Shown here piece after piece: positions 20,065 through 29,282 of a stretch of 64,000 nucleotides of DNA (positions are counted from its first letter, which is position 1; every line of letters starts with the position of its first letter). The stretch is from positions 1,054,001 to 1,118,000 of the forward strand of contig QUOL01000009.1 in NCBI GenBank assembly GCA_009761415.1. The letters run 5' to 3'. The translations under genes were made by a program, and so were the position numbers. This stretch comes from Sarcomyxa edulis (Eukaryota > Basidiomycota > Agaricomycetes > Agaricales > Mycenaceae). The notes under the pieces are model-generated. The model saw only the letters and a program-made list of their open reading frames with translations, was not told the origin of the DNA and did not search any database.

Positions 20065-20660
20065 CTACTTGCCCGTACCCTCCCCTGCCAACCGTATCAC
20101 GTACTCCGGAAATTCTACGGCAACTGCCTCTCGGTGCATTACAGGGACGATAGACCAAAGGAACTCCTTCGTTAAATCCTTCCTCTTCACAAGTACATCT
20201 TCATCGTACCCGAGCTCAACTCCGTGATGGATAAGGAATAGCTGCACCATGCTTGCGAGGCGCAACGCTTCTGACGGAACCACGGCCTCGTCTCCTCGGC
20301 CAATTGCCGTCACTCTATCCCTAAACCGTAGAATGGCATCCTAGAAGACGTAAGATTAACACTCCGAAGCTCACCGAGTGAACCACGGACGCCTACCAAA
20401 TGATCCAACACGATGCGGAACCAGCCTTTCGTCTCGCTCCATATGATCGGTTCAACGGTGTCTCTCGGGGAACTCGTTATAAGATAAGCCGCGTACCCCC
20501 GCTCGACGATCTCCACCATAGGGCGGAGGCGGAATCGAAGGAAGTTTGTAAAGCCCTCAGTAGGAGCGAAATCCCCGGCAAGAACTTCAGGAGGATGAGC
20601 GTACGACAAAAACTCGTCTCGGAGAGCTTGAGTAAACGATGAACTAACGACATGCGACAT
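20065..20660 (-). CDS. P3 (copy 1): antisense paralog family member, 179 aa
   Basis: Exons 20660-20397 and 20340-20065 around a 56-bp phase-0 intron. The N-half shows EGFTNFLRFRLRPMVEIVE, the clearest form of the family signature, and the C-half VVPSEALRLASMVQLFLI. A TATAAAG box lies about 43 bp upstream, and the palindrome GTCCG-N2-CGGAC about 92 bp upstream (20752-20763). No signal peptide, membrane segment or known domain is evident. Confidence 0.78.
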
Positions 20661-21722
20661 TTTGGCTGGAATAACGATGGCTATCCTGCGCCAGCTGGCG
20701 TTCTTTATACCTCATCGGACTTAGGACTGACGTCTCGGACCGATAAGAGGTGTCCGAACGGACTCCGTGCAGCCACTGTTAACCGTTGGATTTTCCGGAC
20801 CGTGCCTTATCAGAAGCAGTAAAGACGCATGTTCTTCGGTATAGATGCTCACGGAACGATTGCGAATGCCACATGCAAAAGAACACGAGCTGGCCGCCAC
20901 GTCGCGCCGCTACCCTGGGACCATCTTTTCGACTATTGTCGCAGGTCCTTGCCTCACCTGATACACTTCGCCGTGTCTCGTTCCTTCGCAAAGATTTCGC
21001 AAGATCGCGGTCACATCACCCGCACACGTATTAACCCGCACAGTCTCAACTGCGCCGTAAGAACAACGACGATCAGGACGCAAGCCACCTCGATCTAAAC
21101 GGCCATGACTTCATGAAGCCACTGGCGCTTGACGGCTGTCGGCTTTGAGCGCTGTAGAAATGCAACTGCATCATCTTGAAGAAGAGAACAGCATCTTGCG
21201 CCGGCCGAGTTATTGAACGGGACGAGAAGATCATCCTGACATCGCATATCGGCGAGGCTACGGAAGAACGAAATGATGACCAGGCCACTGAGCGATATAG
21301 CGAAATTGTAAAGGAGAAAAGCTCTGAAAGCATTAATAACCTCTCTCCGTTCTCATCTCACTCGCCTCCCCTCTGAACTTTCCTCTCATCAAGAGCCGCT
21401 GACGGAGTTACGAACTGTCCGCGATTCAAATGTCTGCGCACAGCGGGTGGAATCATCGGACATCGGTACCCTTTATAAAGGAGGTTGGGAGGCTGCCCGA
21501 GATCGTTGTTGCCCTCCGGACTGACAGTGCATTCCATAAACTACAAGATCTCTGAACACGGCACGCGAAAGGAGTGTTTACCCATTAAAGTACCAACGAC
21601 GACAAAAACCCCCTCGGTCACATCCAGGAAAGCTTCCCCGCTACGCGTGCGTTCTGAAATGCGAATTTCCGACTATTAGTATCCCTCTGAGGGGCCCAAA
21701 GAACGAGACCGACGGCGCCTGC
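20661..21722. other. Region between P2 and P3 in copy 1, unresolved
   Basis: About 1 kb with several overlapping open frames on both strands and none that I can assemble into a gene. On the plus strand (the gag-pol sense) one frame at 20786-21034 has RYRCSRNDCECH, and frames at 21150-21376 look like a charged coiled coil broken by a frame change. TTTATAAAGG near 21,470 is a TATA-like palindrome. It may hold a sixth, decayed or strongly spliced gene. Confidence 0.35.
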
Positions 21723-22307
21723 TTACCAGAACACCAGGTCCTCAAATTCGGGATACTCCTTTGCCCCGCCAGTCAATGAAGCGTTAACGTCGGCCTCATC
21801 TTTTAGTGACTGAAGCATTTCCCTCCTCTGACCGACGCTGCTGAGGGCCCAGTCCCCGTGAAATCCGACCTTGTCATAAACGATAAGACTGAACTCCATC
21901 ATACGGGATACCTCTGAAGGAATTTTAAATTCGGCGGCGTTGGCATCGGTCCTGGCCCGCTGACGGTATGCAACGATGAGTTCCTGCGCAGAAGGATTTT
22001 TTAGTATCTCTGCGTTGCCCCGCTGAAAAACGGTGGAAGCCCGTACAACGTTCTCGACGAAAAACCGCATAAGCCGCCTCGACAGCGTATACTGCCCGAT
22101 AACGCTATCGGTGTCATCGGGAAATGCTGTCACCCTATGGGGAAGCGTCGCCTGGATGACACCGAACATCATACGAAGGCGTTTGCGGAAGAATCCATCG
22201 AAGCCCTCGTGCGGATAGAAGACGGGTCGAATGAAGGACGGGACGTTCAGCGTCATGAAGTAGTCGCAGAGTCTCTCGCGAGCCATTTGCATACTGCGGG
22301 CAGGCAT
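21723..22307 (-). CDS. P2 (copy 1): antisense paralog family member, 194 or 173 aa
   Basis: The ATG at 22307 opens a frame to 21723. It contains EGFDGFFRKRLRMMFGVIQ and KIPSEVSRMMEFSLIVYD followed by GFHGDWALSSV, the two family signatures. A 63-bp stretch with GT and AG ends lies in frame exactly where P3, P4 and P5 have an intron; if removed the protein is 173 residues. A TATAAA box lies about 30 bp upstream. Function unknown. Confidence 0.72.
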   Translation of the reverse strand: MPARSMQMARERLCDYFMTLNVPSFIRPVFYPHEGFDGFFRKRLRMMFGVIQATLPHRVTAFPDDTDSVIGQYTLSRRLMRFFVENVVRASTVFQRGNAEILKNPSAQELIVAYRQRARTDANAAEFKIPSEVSRMMEFSLIVYDKVGFHGDWALSSVGQRREMLQSLKDEADVNASLTGGAKEYPEFEDLVFW

Positions 22308-22402
22308 TTCGATTTTCAACACGAAAGGACTCGTCGTTTATATGTACATGATGACTGCATGCCCTCGATCACCTCTCCGAACCCTTCCCTCTTCTTGCCG
22401 CC

Positions 22403-23341
22403 TCATGCCCCCGACAAATTGTTTAGTCCCTGTTCGATAATCGCCGCCCCGCCAATCAAACCGTTCCTCTCCTCTTCGGATAACGTCTCCAAAAGCAGGC
22501 GAAATGCCCCGTGTGTTGCCAAGCTTGCGAGTGGCTGGACTGTACCTCTCCGATCAGCTCGTTGCCGCACCGCTAAAGTGTCAGAATTCTTACCGGACAA
22601 GGCCCTTTCTACCTCGGCCACCTCCATTTCTTCGTCCCCGTCGTCCGTTGCAATACTTATGACGGATATGCCTTCGTCTTCGTTGTTAGCCGGATTTTCT
22701 TCCCCCTCGAGGCTGTTGCCCCTGTCCGTACTAATCGTACCATCTCGATGTACCCTGGGACCGCTGTATGGATGCTTCTTCAACACGGCATGCGCATGGA
22801 ACCGACCACGCGGGTCCGCCTCGATGTAATCGAAAGCGACGCCGAATGTCGATCGGCGGGCGTATTCTTCTATGAAGTACAAGATAACGTCGATCTTATG
22901 TGCCTCGTCCTCGTCCTGATCCCCGGAAAACCCTACGACGTGGACGCACCGCTGCACCTGGTAAACGGCGGTCACTGCTTCCTTGGGAAACGGCTCCGTG
23001 GTATCGTCCATGCACCTCCCCTTCAGTACCCATCTAAGTCTGAGCATGAATACCTTGACCTTCGCAATTAGCACGGACCCCCTGAAAGGCGCACACGCAC
23101 TCACCATGTGCTGGCACAAGATTTTAACGTGCTTTCTCAACGTATATACACCGTGACTCGAGAACTCCGGAAGGAGAACGTCCGCCACTGCATCCTGAAA
23201 AATGCAGCTAACAACTAGGTGAACCATGGGACGGATATTGTTACGCAGGTATCCGAGGAAAGTTGCCATCGTAATATCGCCATCTATCCCGTCTAGATCG
23301 AGGCAGCGCGTAAAGAAGAGTTCTTTTGCTATGGGATCCAT
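22403..23341 (-). CDS. P1 (copy 1): antisense paralog family member, 312 or 297 aa
   Basis: The first antisense gene after the right LTR. The N-half reads TMATFLGYLRNNIRPMVHLV and the C-half FPKEAVTAVYQVQRCV with GFSGDQDEDE, so it belongs with P2-P5. An in-frame 45-bp GTGAGT...AAG segment sits at the shared intron position. A C-terminal extension of about 130 residues, absent from P2-P4, is acidic in the middle (ATDDGDEEMEVAEVE) and ends helical. TATAAAT lies about 50 bp upstream, and the palindrome ATCGACCG-N4-CGGTCGAT at 23461-23480. Confidence 0.75.
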   Translation of the reverse strand: MDPIAKELFFTRCLDLDGIDGDITMATFLGYLRNNIRPMVHLVVSCIFQDAVADVLLPEFSSHGVYTLRKHVKILCQHMVSACAPFRGSVLIAKVKVFMLRLRWVLKGRCMDDTTEPFPKEAVTAVYQVQRCVHVVGFSGDQDEDEAHKIDVILYFIEEYARRSTFGVAFDYIEADPRGRFHAHAVLKKHPYSGPRVHRDGTISTDRGNSLEGEENPANNEDEGISVISIATDDGDEEMEVAEVERALSGKNSDTLAVRQRADRRGTVQPLASLATHGAFRLLLETLSEEERNGLIGGAAIIEQGLNNLSGA

Positions 23342-23460
23342 TTGGCTTGTTGCTTTCAGGAAAGCCCTGGCTGTCTTAACCTTGGAATTTATAGGTCCTT
23401 GGCCGGTCGTCCTTGCCCTGTTTTGGTCACGGGCACGTTGTTGTGTTTGCCCTCCGGATG

Positions 23461-23480
23461 ATCGACCGGGGACGGTCGAT
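23461..23480. promoter_or_regulatory. Perfect 8-bp inverted repeat with CCG/CGG arms
   Basis: ATCGACCG GGGA CGGTCGAT lies between P1 and the right LTR. The arms give an everted CCG-N4-CGG pair, the type of arrangement Zn(II)2Cys6 dimers can use. It may act in the P1 promoter or simply be LTR-proximal structure. Confidence 0.5.
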
Positions 23481-23491
23481 ATTTAAAAGTT

Positions 23492-23500
23492 AGGAGGAAG
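23492..23500 (+). promoter_or_regulatory. Polypurine tract
   Basis: AGGAGGAAG directly abuts the right LTR, the standard position for plus-strand priming of an LTR retrotransposon. Confidence 0.75.
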
Positions 23501-25246
23501 TGTGAGGATGCCAGCATCCCCAGCCAAGGAATCGACAACTATACAACGACCTACTCTTATGCGACTCCCCAGACATAGCTAACTACAGAAATACTGGTGA
23601 TATTACCACAAACGACTTACTTTTCGAATGACCGGACACTGAAAGACACCAAGTACCCACTACTTGACGGTTCCTCCCCGAAAGCGGCCTCTTCATCCAC
23701 TCACGAAATGCTAACCCGCCTTCGGTCACGTCTCAGAACGTTTCGGAATACTTGAAATCACACACGAACAACTTCTCCAAAGGAAATCTACCGCCAGAAC
23801 CCAATTCCCTATCGTCGTTTCACCTGACCGAAGGCCCAACGTACTCGATCACCTCTCCGCAGCCCCCTAGATCCTTCGGACAGATCCCAAATCGTTTCAG
23901 CAGGTTCCCTTTCACCTCTAGAAGACCTCATCGAGAGATACTTCACCGACAAAACATTGCCACCAGTTGACATACCGCCAACGTGATGCTTGCTGCCCTG
24001 AGCTGTTCTTCCTATCAAATCGGACATATTCCCTTTACATTGCGATCTCAATTCACACCTTTCTATGCATCTGGACGCCTCGTTAAGACCTCCGTCCACC
24101 CTGACCAAGTGGTGCTACGGAATATTCTTCCCTCTGTGTTTATCACATGACACAGCACTTGTAAGCGAGGTATCGCCCGCTAACAAAGACACTACAGGTC
24201 TCCGCCTAGCAACCCACATCAAATTCACTCTTCTCGGACAACTTTGGCCGTCGCATCTTGGAAAAATCTATCGGAAGCTCCCCATCATCCTGCTCACTCG
24301 GACATGTTTCATCCCTTCGCAAATTCACCTTGCAACGCTTTCAGAAAACACCTCAGGCCCTAACCTTTCACACTGAGCGAGGTTCGGACACATCAAAACC
24401 AATACCGGATCTGTTTCATCATTGGAGATCTCGGGGACCTTGGGATGGCACTCGGGGTGAAGAATTAGGCAAGGACAGGGAAGGAATTCATATATAAAGT
24501 AGGATAGGACGTGGAGAACGGTAGATAGAACCAGTGTGGACGAGAACCAGAGGAACATACCCGAATCGACCAACTACCCAGTCACTCTCTATAGGAATTC
24601 TATCTCTTTCTCATACTTCTGAAACCGAGACAAGGAACGATTACAGGAGTCGGTCAAAACAAGAGAAAAAGGACTTGATTCAGTCGGCAGTACCACTCCC
24701 GGAACAAAGGAAGCTCTCCGAAATCAGTCCAGAGCTGTCCGAAAACCCTCGAAGCTCTCCGAAATCAGTTCAGAGCTGTCCGAAACCTTCGATAGCTCTC
24801 CGAAGACGTTTTATAACTATACAAAGCATCGGTCAGCTCACCAAAAGCTGTCCGAGGCCCTCGTAGGTTCTCCAAGATCGAACTTATAGCTGTCCGAAGC
24901 CCCCGATAGCTCTCCGAAGACGTATTATAAGCCGTCCGAAGCATCGATCAGCTCTCCGAAAGCTGTCCGAGGCCTTCGTAGGTTTTCCAAGATCGAACCT
25001 ATAGCTGTCCGAAGCCTCTAAACGGCCTACCGAGAACGATCCTACAAGTCCGAAGCTTACCTTACACCTCATCATCTCATACCCGCCTCACCGCCATACG
25101 AACACATTATCCAAACACAAGTCACTGGGCATTAGGATTTCTCGCTACGTAAAATCCCCTCCGAGAAAACGTCACCTTACCCCCTAGAGGCGAACTATAG
25201 TTAGGAGTCTAGCCCATCTACTCCTAGCGCTGCAGTCCTCATCACA
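23501..25246 (+). repeat. Copy 1 right (3') LTR
   Basis: 1,746 bp, same ends and length as the left LTR, with no difference noticed by eye. It is followed by ACGG, which also precedes the left LTR. Confidence 0.95.
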
Positions 25247-25377
25247 ACGGGTATGGGCCAATAGATAAATAAATACCAACTAAGGAGGTAGTCCATGGCA
25301 ATCATGTGGGTAACACGGGTATAGGCCAATAAATATCCACCAACCAACCAGTCGAGAACAATACAATTACATATACA
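25247..25377. repeat. Right flank of copy 1: short degenerate repeats
   Basis: Two units of a CCAATA(G/A)ATAAATA-type sequence followed by GTAGTCCATGGCAATCATG. They match the left flank at 7660-7733 and lie against the 3' end of the KDZ transposase gene. Confidence 0.55.
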
Positions 25378-28300
25378 TCAGAATTCCTCTTCGTCTTGCA
25401 TCCTGTTACGTTTTCTTGGTGATCCTTCTCGGTTTGGTGTTCCTTTAATAGGTGACACGTTTCTGCTGTGAATCGGAGTTTGAAACACCATAGAGGTACG
25501 TGGGATGTCAAGTCCTGTTGTAGTATACGCAGATTGCAATGCATCCGTAAATGTGAACTGTTCGATGGCTTCAATAAGTTCTTCTTCCATTTCATAATCT
25601 GCTTGTTCTTGTTCATCTTCCTCCTCCGAGTCGTCATTGTCATTCCCACTCCCAGCACCCAAACTCATCGCCTTATCAATCTCCTGTTGTGATGGACCCC
25701 ATGAATCGGGCATGTCGTGAAAACACCCAACGGCTATCACTTTAGCCTTCCAGATTCCGCATAGCCTAGAAAGAGATTGCGCCCTTAACTTGAGTTGATA
25801 TTCAAGATGAACATCATTGCATTCATTCATGAGAATGGTGATGCATGCCCACTCCTCCATCATCCAGTCCTGCATGGAACATCTCTCCTTTGACAAGCGG
25901 ATCTCCTCTTCCTCACAACGATCCAACTCCAAGAGACTTTTGATCGCTTGTCGAACATATTCATCGCCAAGCCACAACGGAACAGCATTGGCATCGTCTG
26001 TAGCTTCATCTAACCCAATGTCTTGCCAGATATCATCATCAACATCCAAGTCAAAAAGCTTTTCTCGGTTGATCTGGGGAGGTATGATTGCGCCTCGTGG
26101 TGCTTGTTTTCCAGCTTTCAGAGTCGCCATTTCAGTACACAGTTTGTTGTACTTGGCAGCCAATTGAACAATGCCAGGCTCTTTTCTTTTGACCTGACTA
26201 GCCGTGTGACTGTGAAGCTTTTTTTCTGAACAGGATACAATCAAGACATGCACCACAGTCATTTGAGTCAATCAGACTTACCATTGCTAGTCTTGCGGTA
26301 TGCGCGTTCTAGACGGTCCAATTCAAACTTCCTCTGTCTGAGACGGTCACGAATGCGAGACTTTAATGCGCGTGCGTTCATGCGTAGCCTGAGGAACTGG
26401 TTTCCAACCAACGAAGCTAAACGTGCTTTGCCAGTAACCCCAAGTGCCGATCTCTTCCGTTTCAGAGTCTCAGCTAGACTCTTGATTCTATCTTGAACCT
26501 CGTCCCGTTGACTGCTTGCCTCCACAGCATCCATATCATCCTCATACACACCAATAGCCAACATCTTTTCAATGTCCACCAGTTCCTTCTTGTACGCTTT
26601 CTGACAATCTTCCAGTGTCATTATCTCTTCAATAATCTTGTCTGCCTTGTCTTTCGATTGACCTTGAGTCAAAAACGCATCAAGAAATCATGTCTATCAT
26701 GAAAATACAAAATACTCACGTTGCAAAGGCTTGGTTTGTTCGATGACCTGTGCCTTCCATTCTGCCCTGATCAAAAGCTCCCAATCATCTCTGGAGACCC
26801 TTTCGTCCGTATTGGCATTACAAAACTCTGTTTCTGCAGCCAACTTCCGCTTCTGACAAGCCTCCCACTTCCGCTTCAGCCAATCACCAAGACTGTTCAG
26901 CGACTTGCCATCCAGATACCTGACTTGGGTATCAAGCACGTAGAGTCTGTGGTGATATCCAGAAACCCGTAAAGATGGGATAAGCAACTTCAGCGCGCTC
27001 CAAAACCTTTCACAACCTTCCCCATCTGACCATCCAAAGCCTTTGCACTTGCGTGGATGATAAATCAATTGGCAGGGCCACTGGTGCCCGTACGCATGAA
27101 AGACGGATATCCCAAAAGTGATCCGATCCAAGTATTCATCCAGAAAACCCCACTTTGCGCAGCTCCTGTGTATCTGACATCCGATGTCATAAAGCCAGCC
27201 CACAGTCATATCAGAAGGTATGTTCTCAAATAGCTTCTGAATCAAAGCCAAAGAATAATGCTGCTTCTCTCCCGCTGAAGTCATATTGGCCAACCACAAG
27301 ACCCGGTCATGTCTGCAAAGCAAAGCCATGACACCTGTGTCCGCAAAAAATTGAGTGCTGGCCTTCTTCCTTCTTTCATCAGCAGCTGTGAATGATTCGT
27401 TACATTCCTCCAGAACAGACGTTGGAACCTTCATGGAAGGTTCATAATCATCTTCCTTATCAGCATTGGCTTTACCAGCTTTCTTTTTCTGTGAAGGTCG
27501 GGAGGGCCTCTGCTCAGAAACCTTGGCTTCCATGGCCTTTACTTCCTCTTCCGTGAGAAAAACCGTGTTGGAATGGAAATATGGAGGGTCACGATAGCCG
27601 CCTTTGCTGGTTTTCCGTCTCAATTGGGTGAAACAAGCATCAGAGCTTACAATGACATCAGCGCTGGAAGCAAGTCATTGAATGCGTAGACACTATGCGT
27701 GAAAATGACACTTACATTGCATTTGGATCATGCACCAAGTCACCACCAAAGCACAGTGGGCACCGCTGCCTCAAGTACTCGGTTGGTCTTTTGAGATTGT
27801 CACGTGCGCTGGAAGAATTAGCTGCAAACAGTCTAAGTCAAGTTTCATGTAAAAAATGGTAAAGCTTACAAGACTCGTTCTCATCCTGCAAGTCTTCTTC
27901 TTGTTCCTCTTGTTCCTCTTTGTCCTCAATCAAAGTTGCTCGAACATGGTTGATCTTTTTATCCACCATTTTAACGGTTTCGTTTCCTAAGTAGGAATAC
28001 CATAGCAAGGCATTGCCAAATCTCCTTCGAAGAGTATTCTGAATAATGACCTCAATCAAAACATGATATTTCATAAACATGATCAAGGACTCACTCTAGC
28101 CTGTAGAGTATAATTACGGTCCGAGAGAAAGGTCTCCACCGCATCACTCCAAGCTGTAACATTGGGAGCAGTCCGAACAAAGAGATGATTGACAAAATCG
28201 AGCATGTTGATGTCGACGGCAAGCGATGGCTCAAGCGGAGCACAAGGAAATAGGCCACGCGATAGAAGAAGCTGGGCGGGAGCACATGTACAGATGGTTA

Positions 28301-28831
28301 AAGTCTTTATTTCTGCATTTATGTCAGTCCTCAGACCAAAGACCAGACAGTACTTCACTCACTGTCAAAATAAACACAAGTCACTGAAATCTTCCTGCGT
28401 GTAGTGCCACATTGGCAGTGGAGAGCTTCGCACCGTTCCATGGAACGCAATGACTGCGACTCAGAAAGGACACGGAGGTAGGGAAGCAAAAGCTCTGGAA
28501 TGACTTCGTTCTTCCATGTATTCCACTGTTTAAGTCTCTTTTTGCTCGCAGAACTTGTGTGTGGTTTAAGAACAGCAGCATTGATTATCTCGGGCTCACC
28601 GGCTTCATCATCAAAGTCCAGTAAGTTCTCCGAGCTCCTGCTGGGACTTCGAGTGACGGGCTGAATAAACCGACCCTCTGGAGCATAAAGGTCCGTCCTG
28701 GGAAACATTGTTACTCCTTGGATACGCTGCCGTCCATGTTCTAGAGCAGGAACCATAGCAAAGGGGTCTATCTTGTGAGGTGAAGTGGAGGCTGTGAAGC
28801 GTCGTCTCAGATTGGGAGTACGGAAAGACAT
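25378..28831 (-). CDS. KDZ transposase with CxC1-like cysteine cluster
   Basis: Seven minus-strand exons (28831-28363, 28312-28095, 28038-27870, 27821-27716, 27663-26720, 26662-26282, 26225-25378) join in frame to 1,044 residues. Exons 1-2 hold a CxC1-type cluster (ERCEALHCQCG, TICTCAPAQLLL, RGLFPCAPLEPSLAVDI). The KDZ catalytic region follows, with CPLCFGG, VSSDACF (first Asp), YDIGCQ (second Asp) and WSDGEGCERFW (Glu). A lysine/arginine-rich helical C-terminus and an acidic tail complete it. KDZ (Kyakuja-Dileera-Zisupton) proteins are cut-and-paste DNA transposases abundant in basidiomycetes. The frame is intact, so the enzyme could be active. I did not find convincing terminal inverted repeats. 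Confidence 0.9.
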
Positions 28832-29282
28832 CTTATAGCACAGCAGTGGGGGAGAAAGAAAGGGGGGAAAGAAACCTGTTGGTGCCAGCACACCTTAGTA
28901 TTTATGTCTGATCATGAGAAGTAAATGATCTTATTTTTGAACATTCAACATGTGATGTCCATTCTATTATTACAAGGCATGCTATTGACTGATAAGTCAA
29001 CAGCACACCTAAGACAGATTATGGTCAATCCAAATTGACACTGATCAAGATATGTCGCCGATCTGTAGATCGACGACGAGACAATACTATCCAAAAAATA
29101 CGTGTATGTGTAAAGAAGAAAAAAAACGACGCCAGGCCTGACCCCCCGAAAGGACACTGCAAGATACTACTAGATATGTATGTACTTTAAGCATGCACAA
29201 TATTCGTGTATGGAATTGTGCATGCTTAGTGACTACGGTTAGTATGTACGTATACAAATGTCAGTTCGATCTAAATGTCCAG
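28832..29282. other. Spacer between KDZ gene and gene X
   Basis: No gene. It contains the KDZ upstream region, a poly-A/purine stretch near 29115 and a 14-bp perfect stem listed separately. Confidence 0.5.
29188..29228. repeat. Perfect 14-bp stem-loop
   Basis: TAAGCATGCACAAT (29188-29201) and ATTGTGCATGCTTA (29215-29228) are exact reverse complements around a 13-base loop. It sits 55 bp beyond the stop codon of gene X, so it may be a 3'-end signal or a transposon scar. Confidence 0.75.

Larger units (their letters stand above)
7734..25246 (+). mobile_element. Copy 1: complete 17.5-kb Ty3/Gypsy retrotransposon with antisense gene cassette
   Basis: Two 1,746-bp LTRs, each beginning TGTGA and ending TCACA, bound the element. 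Inside, in order: primer site, gag-protease, pol (reverse transcriptase, RNase H, integrase), then about 7.4 kb with the reverse strand coding for a zinc-cluster protein and five paralogous proteins, and a polypurine tract before the right LTR. Domain order RT-RNase H-integrase is that of Ty3/Gypsy. The element is more than twice the usual 5-8 kb because of the antisense cassette. I see no frameshift or internal stop in pol; gag lacks an ATG at its apparent natural start. The LTR copies look identical throughout by eye, which suggests recent insertion. Confidence 0.93.

Noticed and set aside
20829..21098. C2H2 zinc finger in the region between P2 and P3
   Set aside because: Cysteine and histidine spacing does not fit a C2H2 finger in any single frame.
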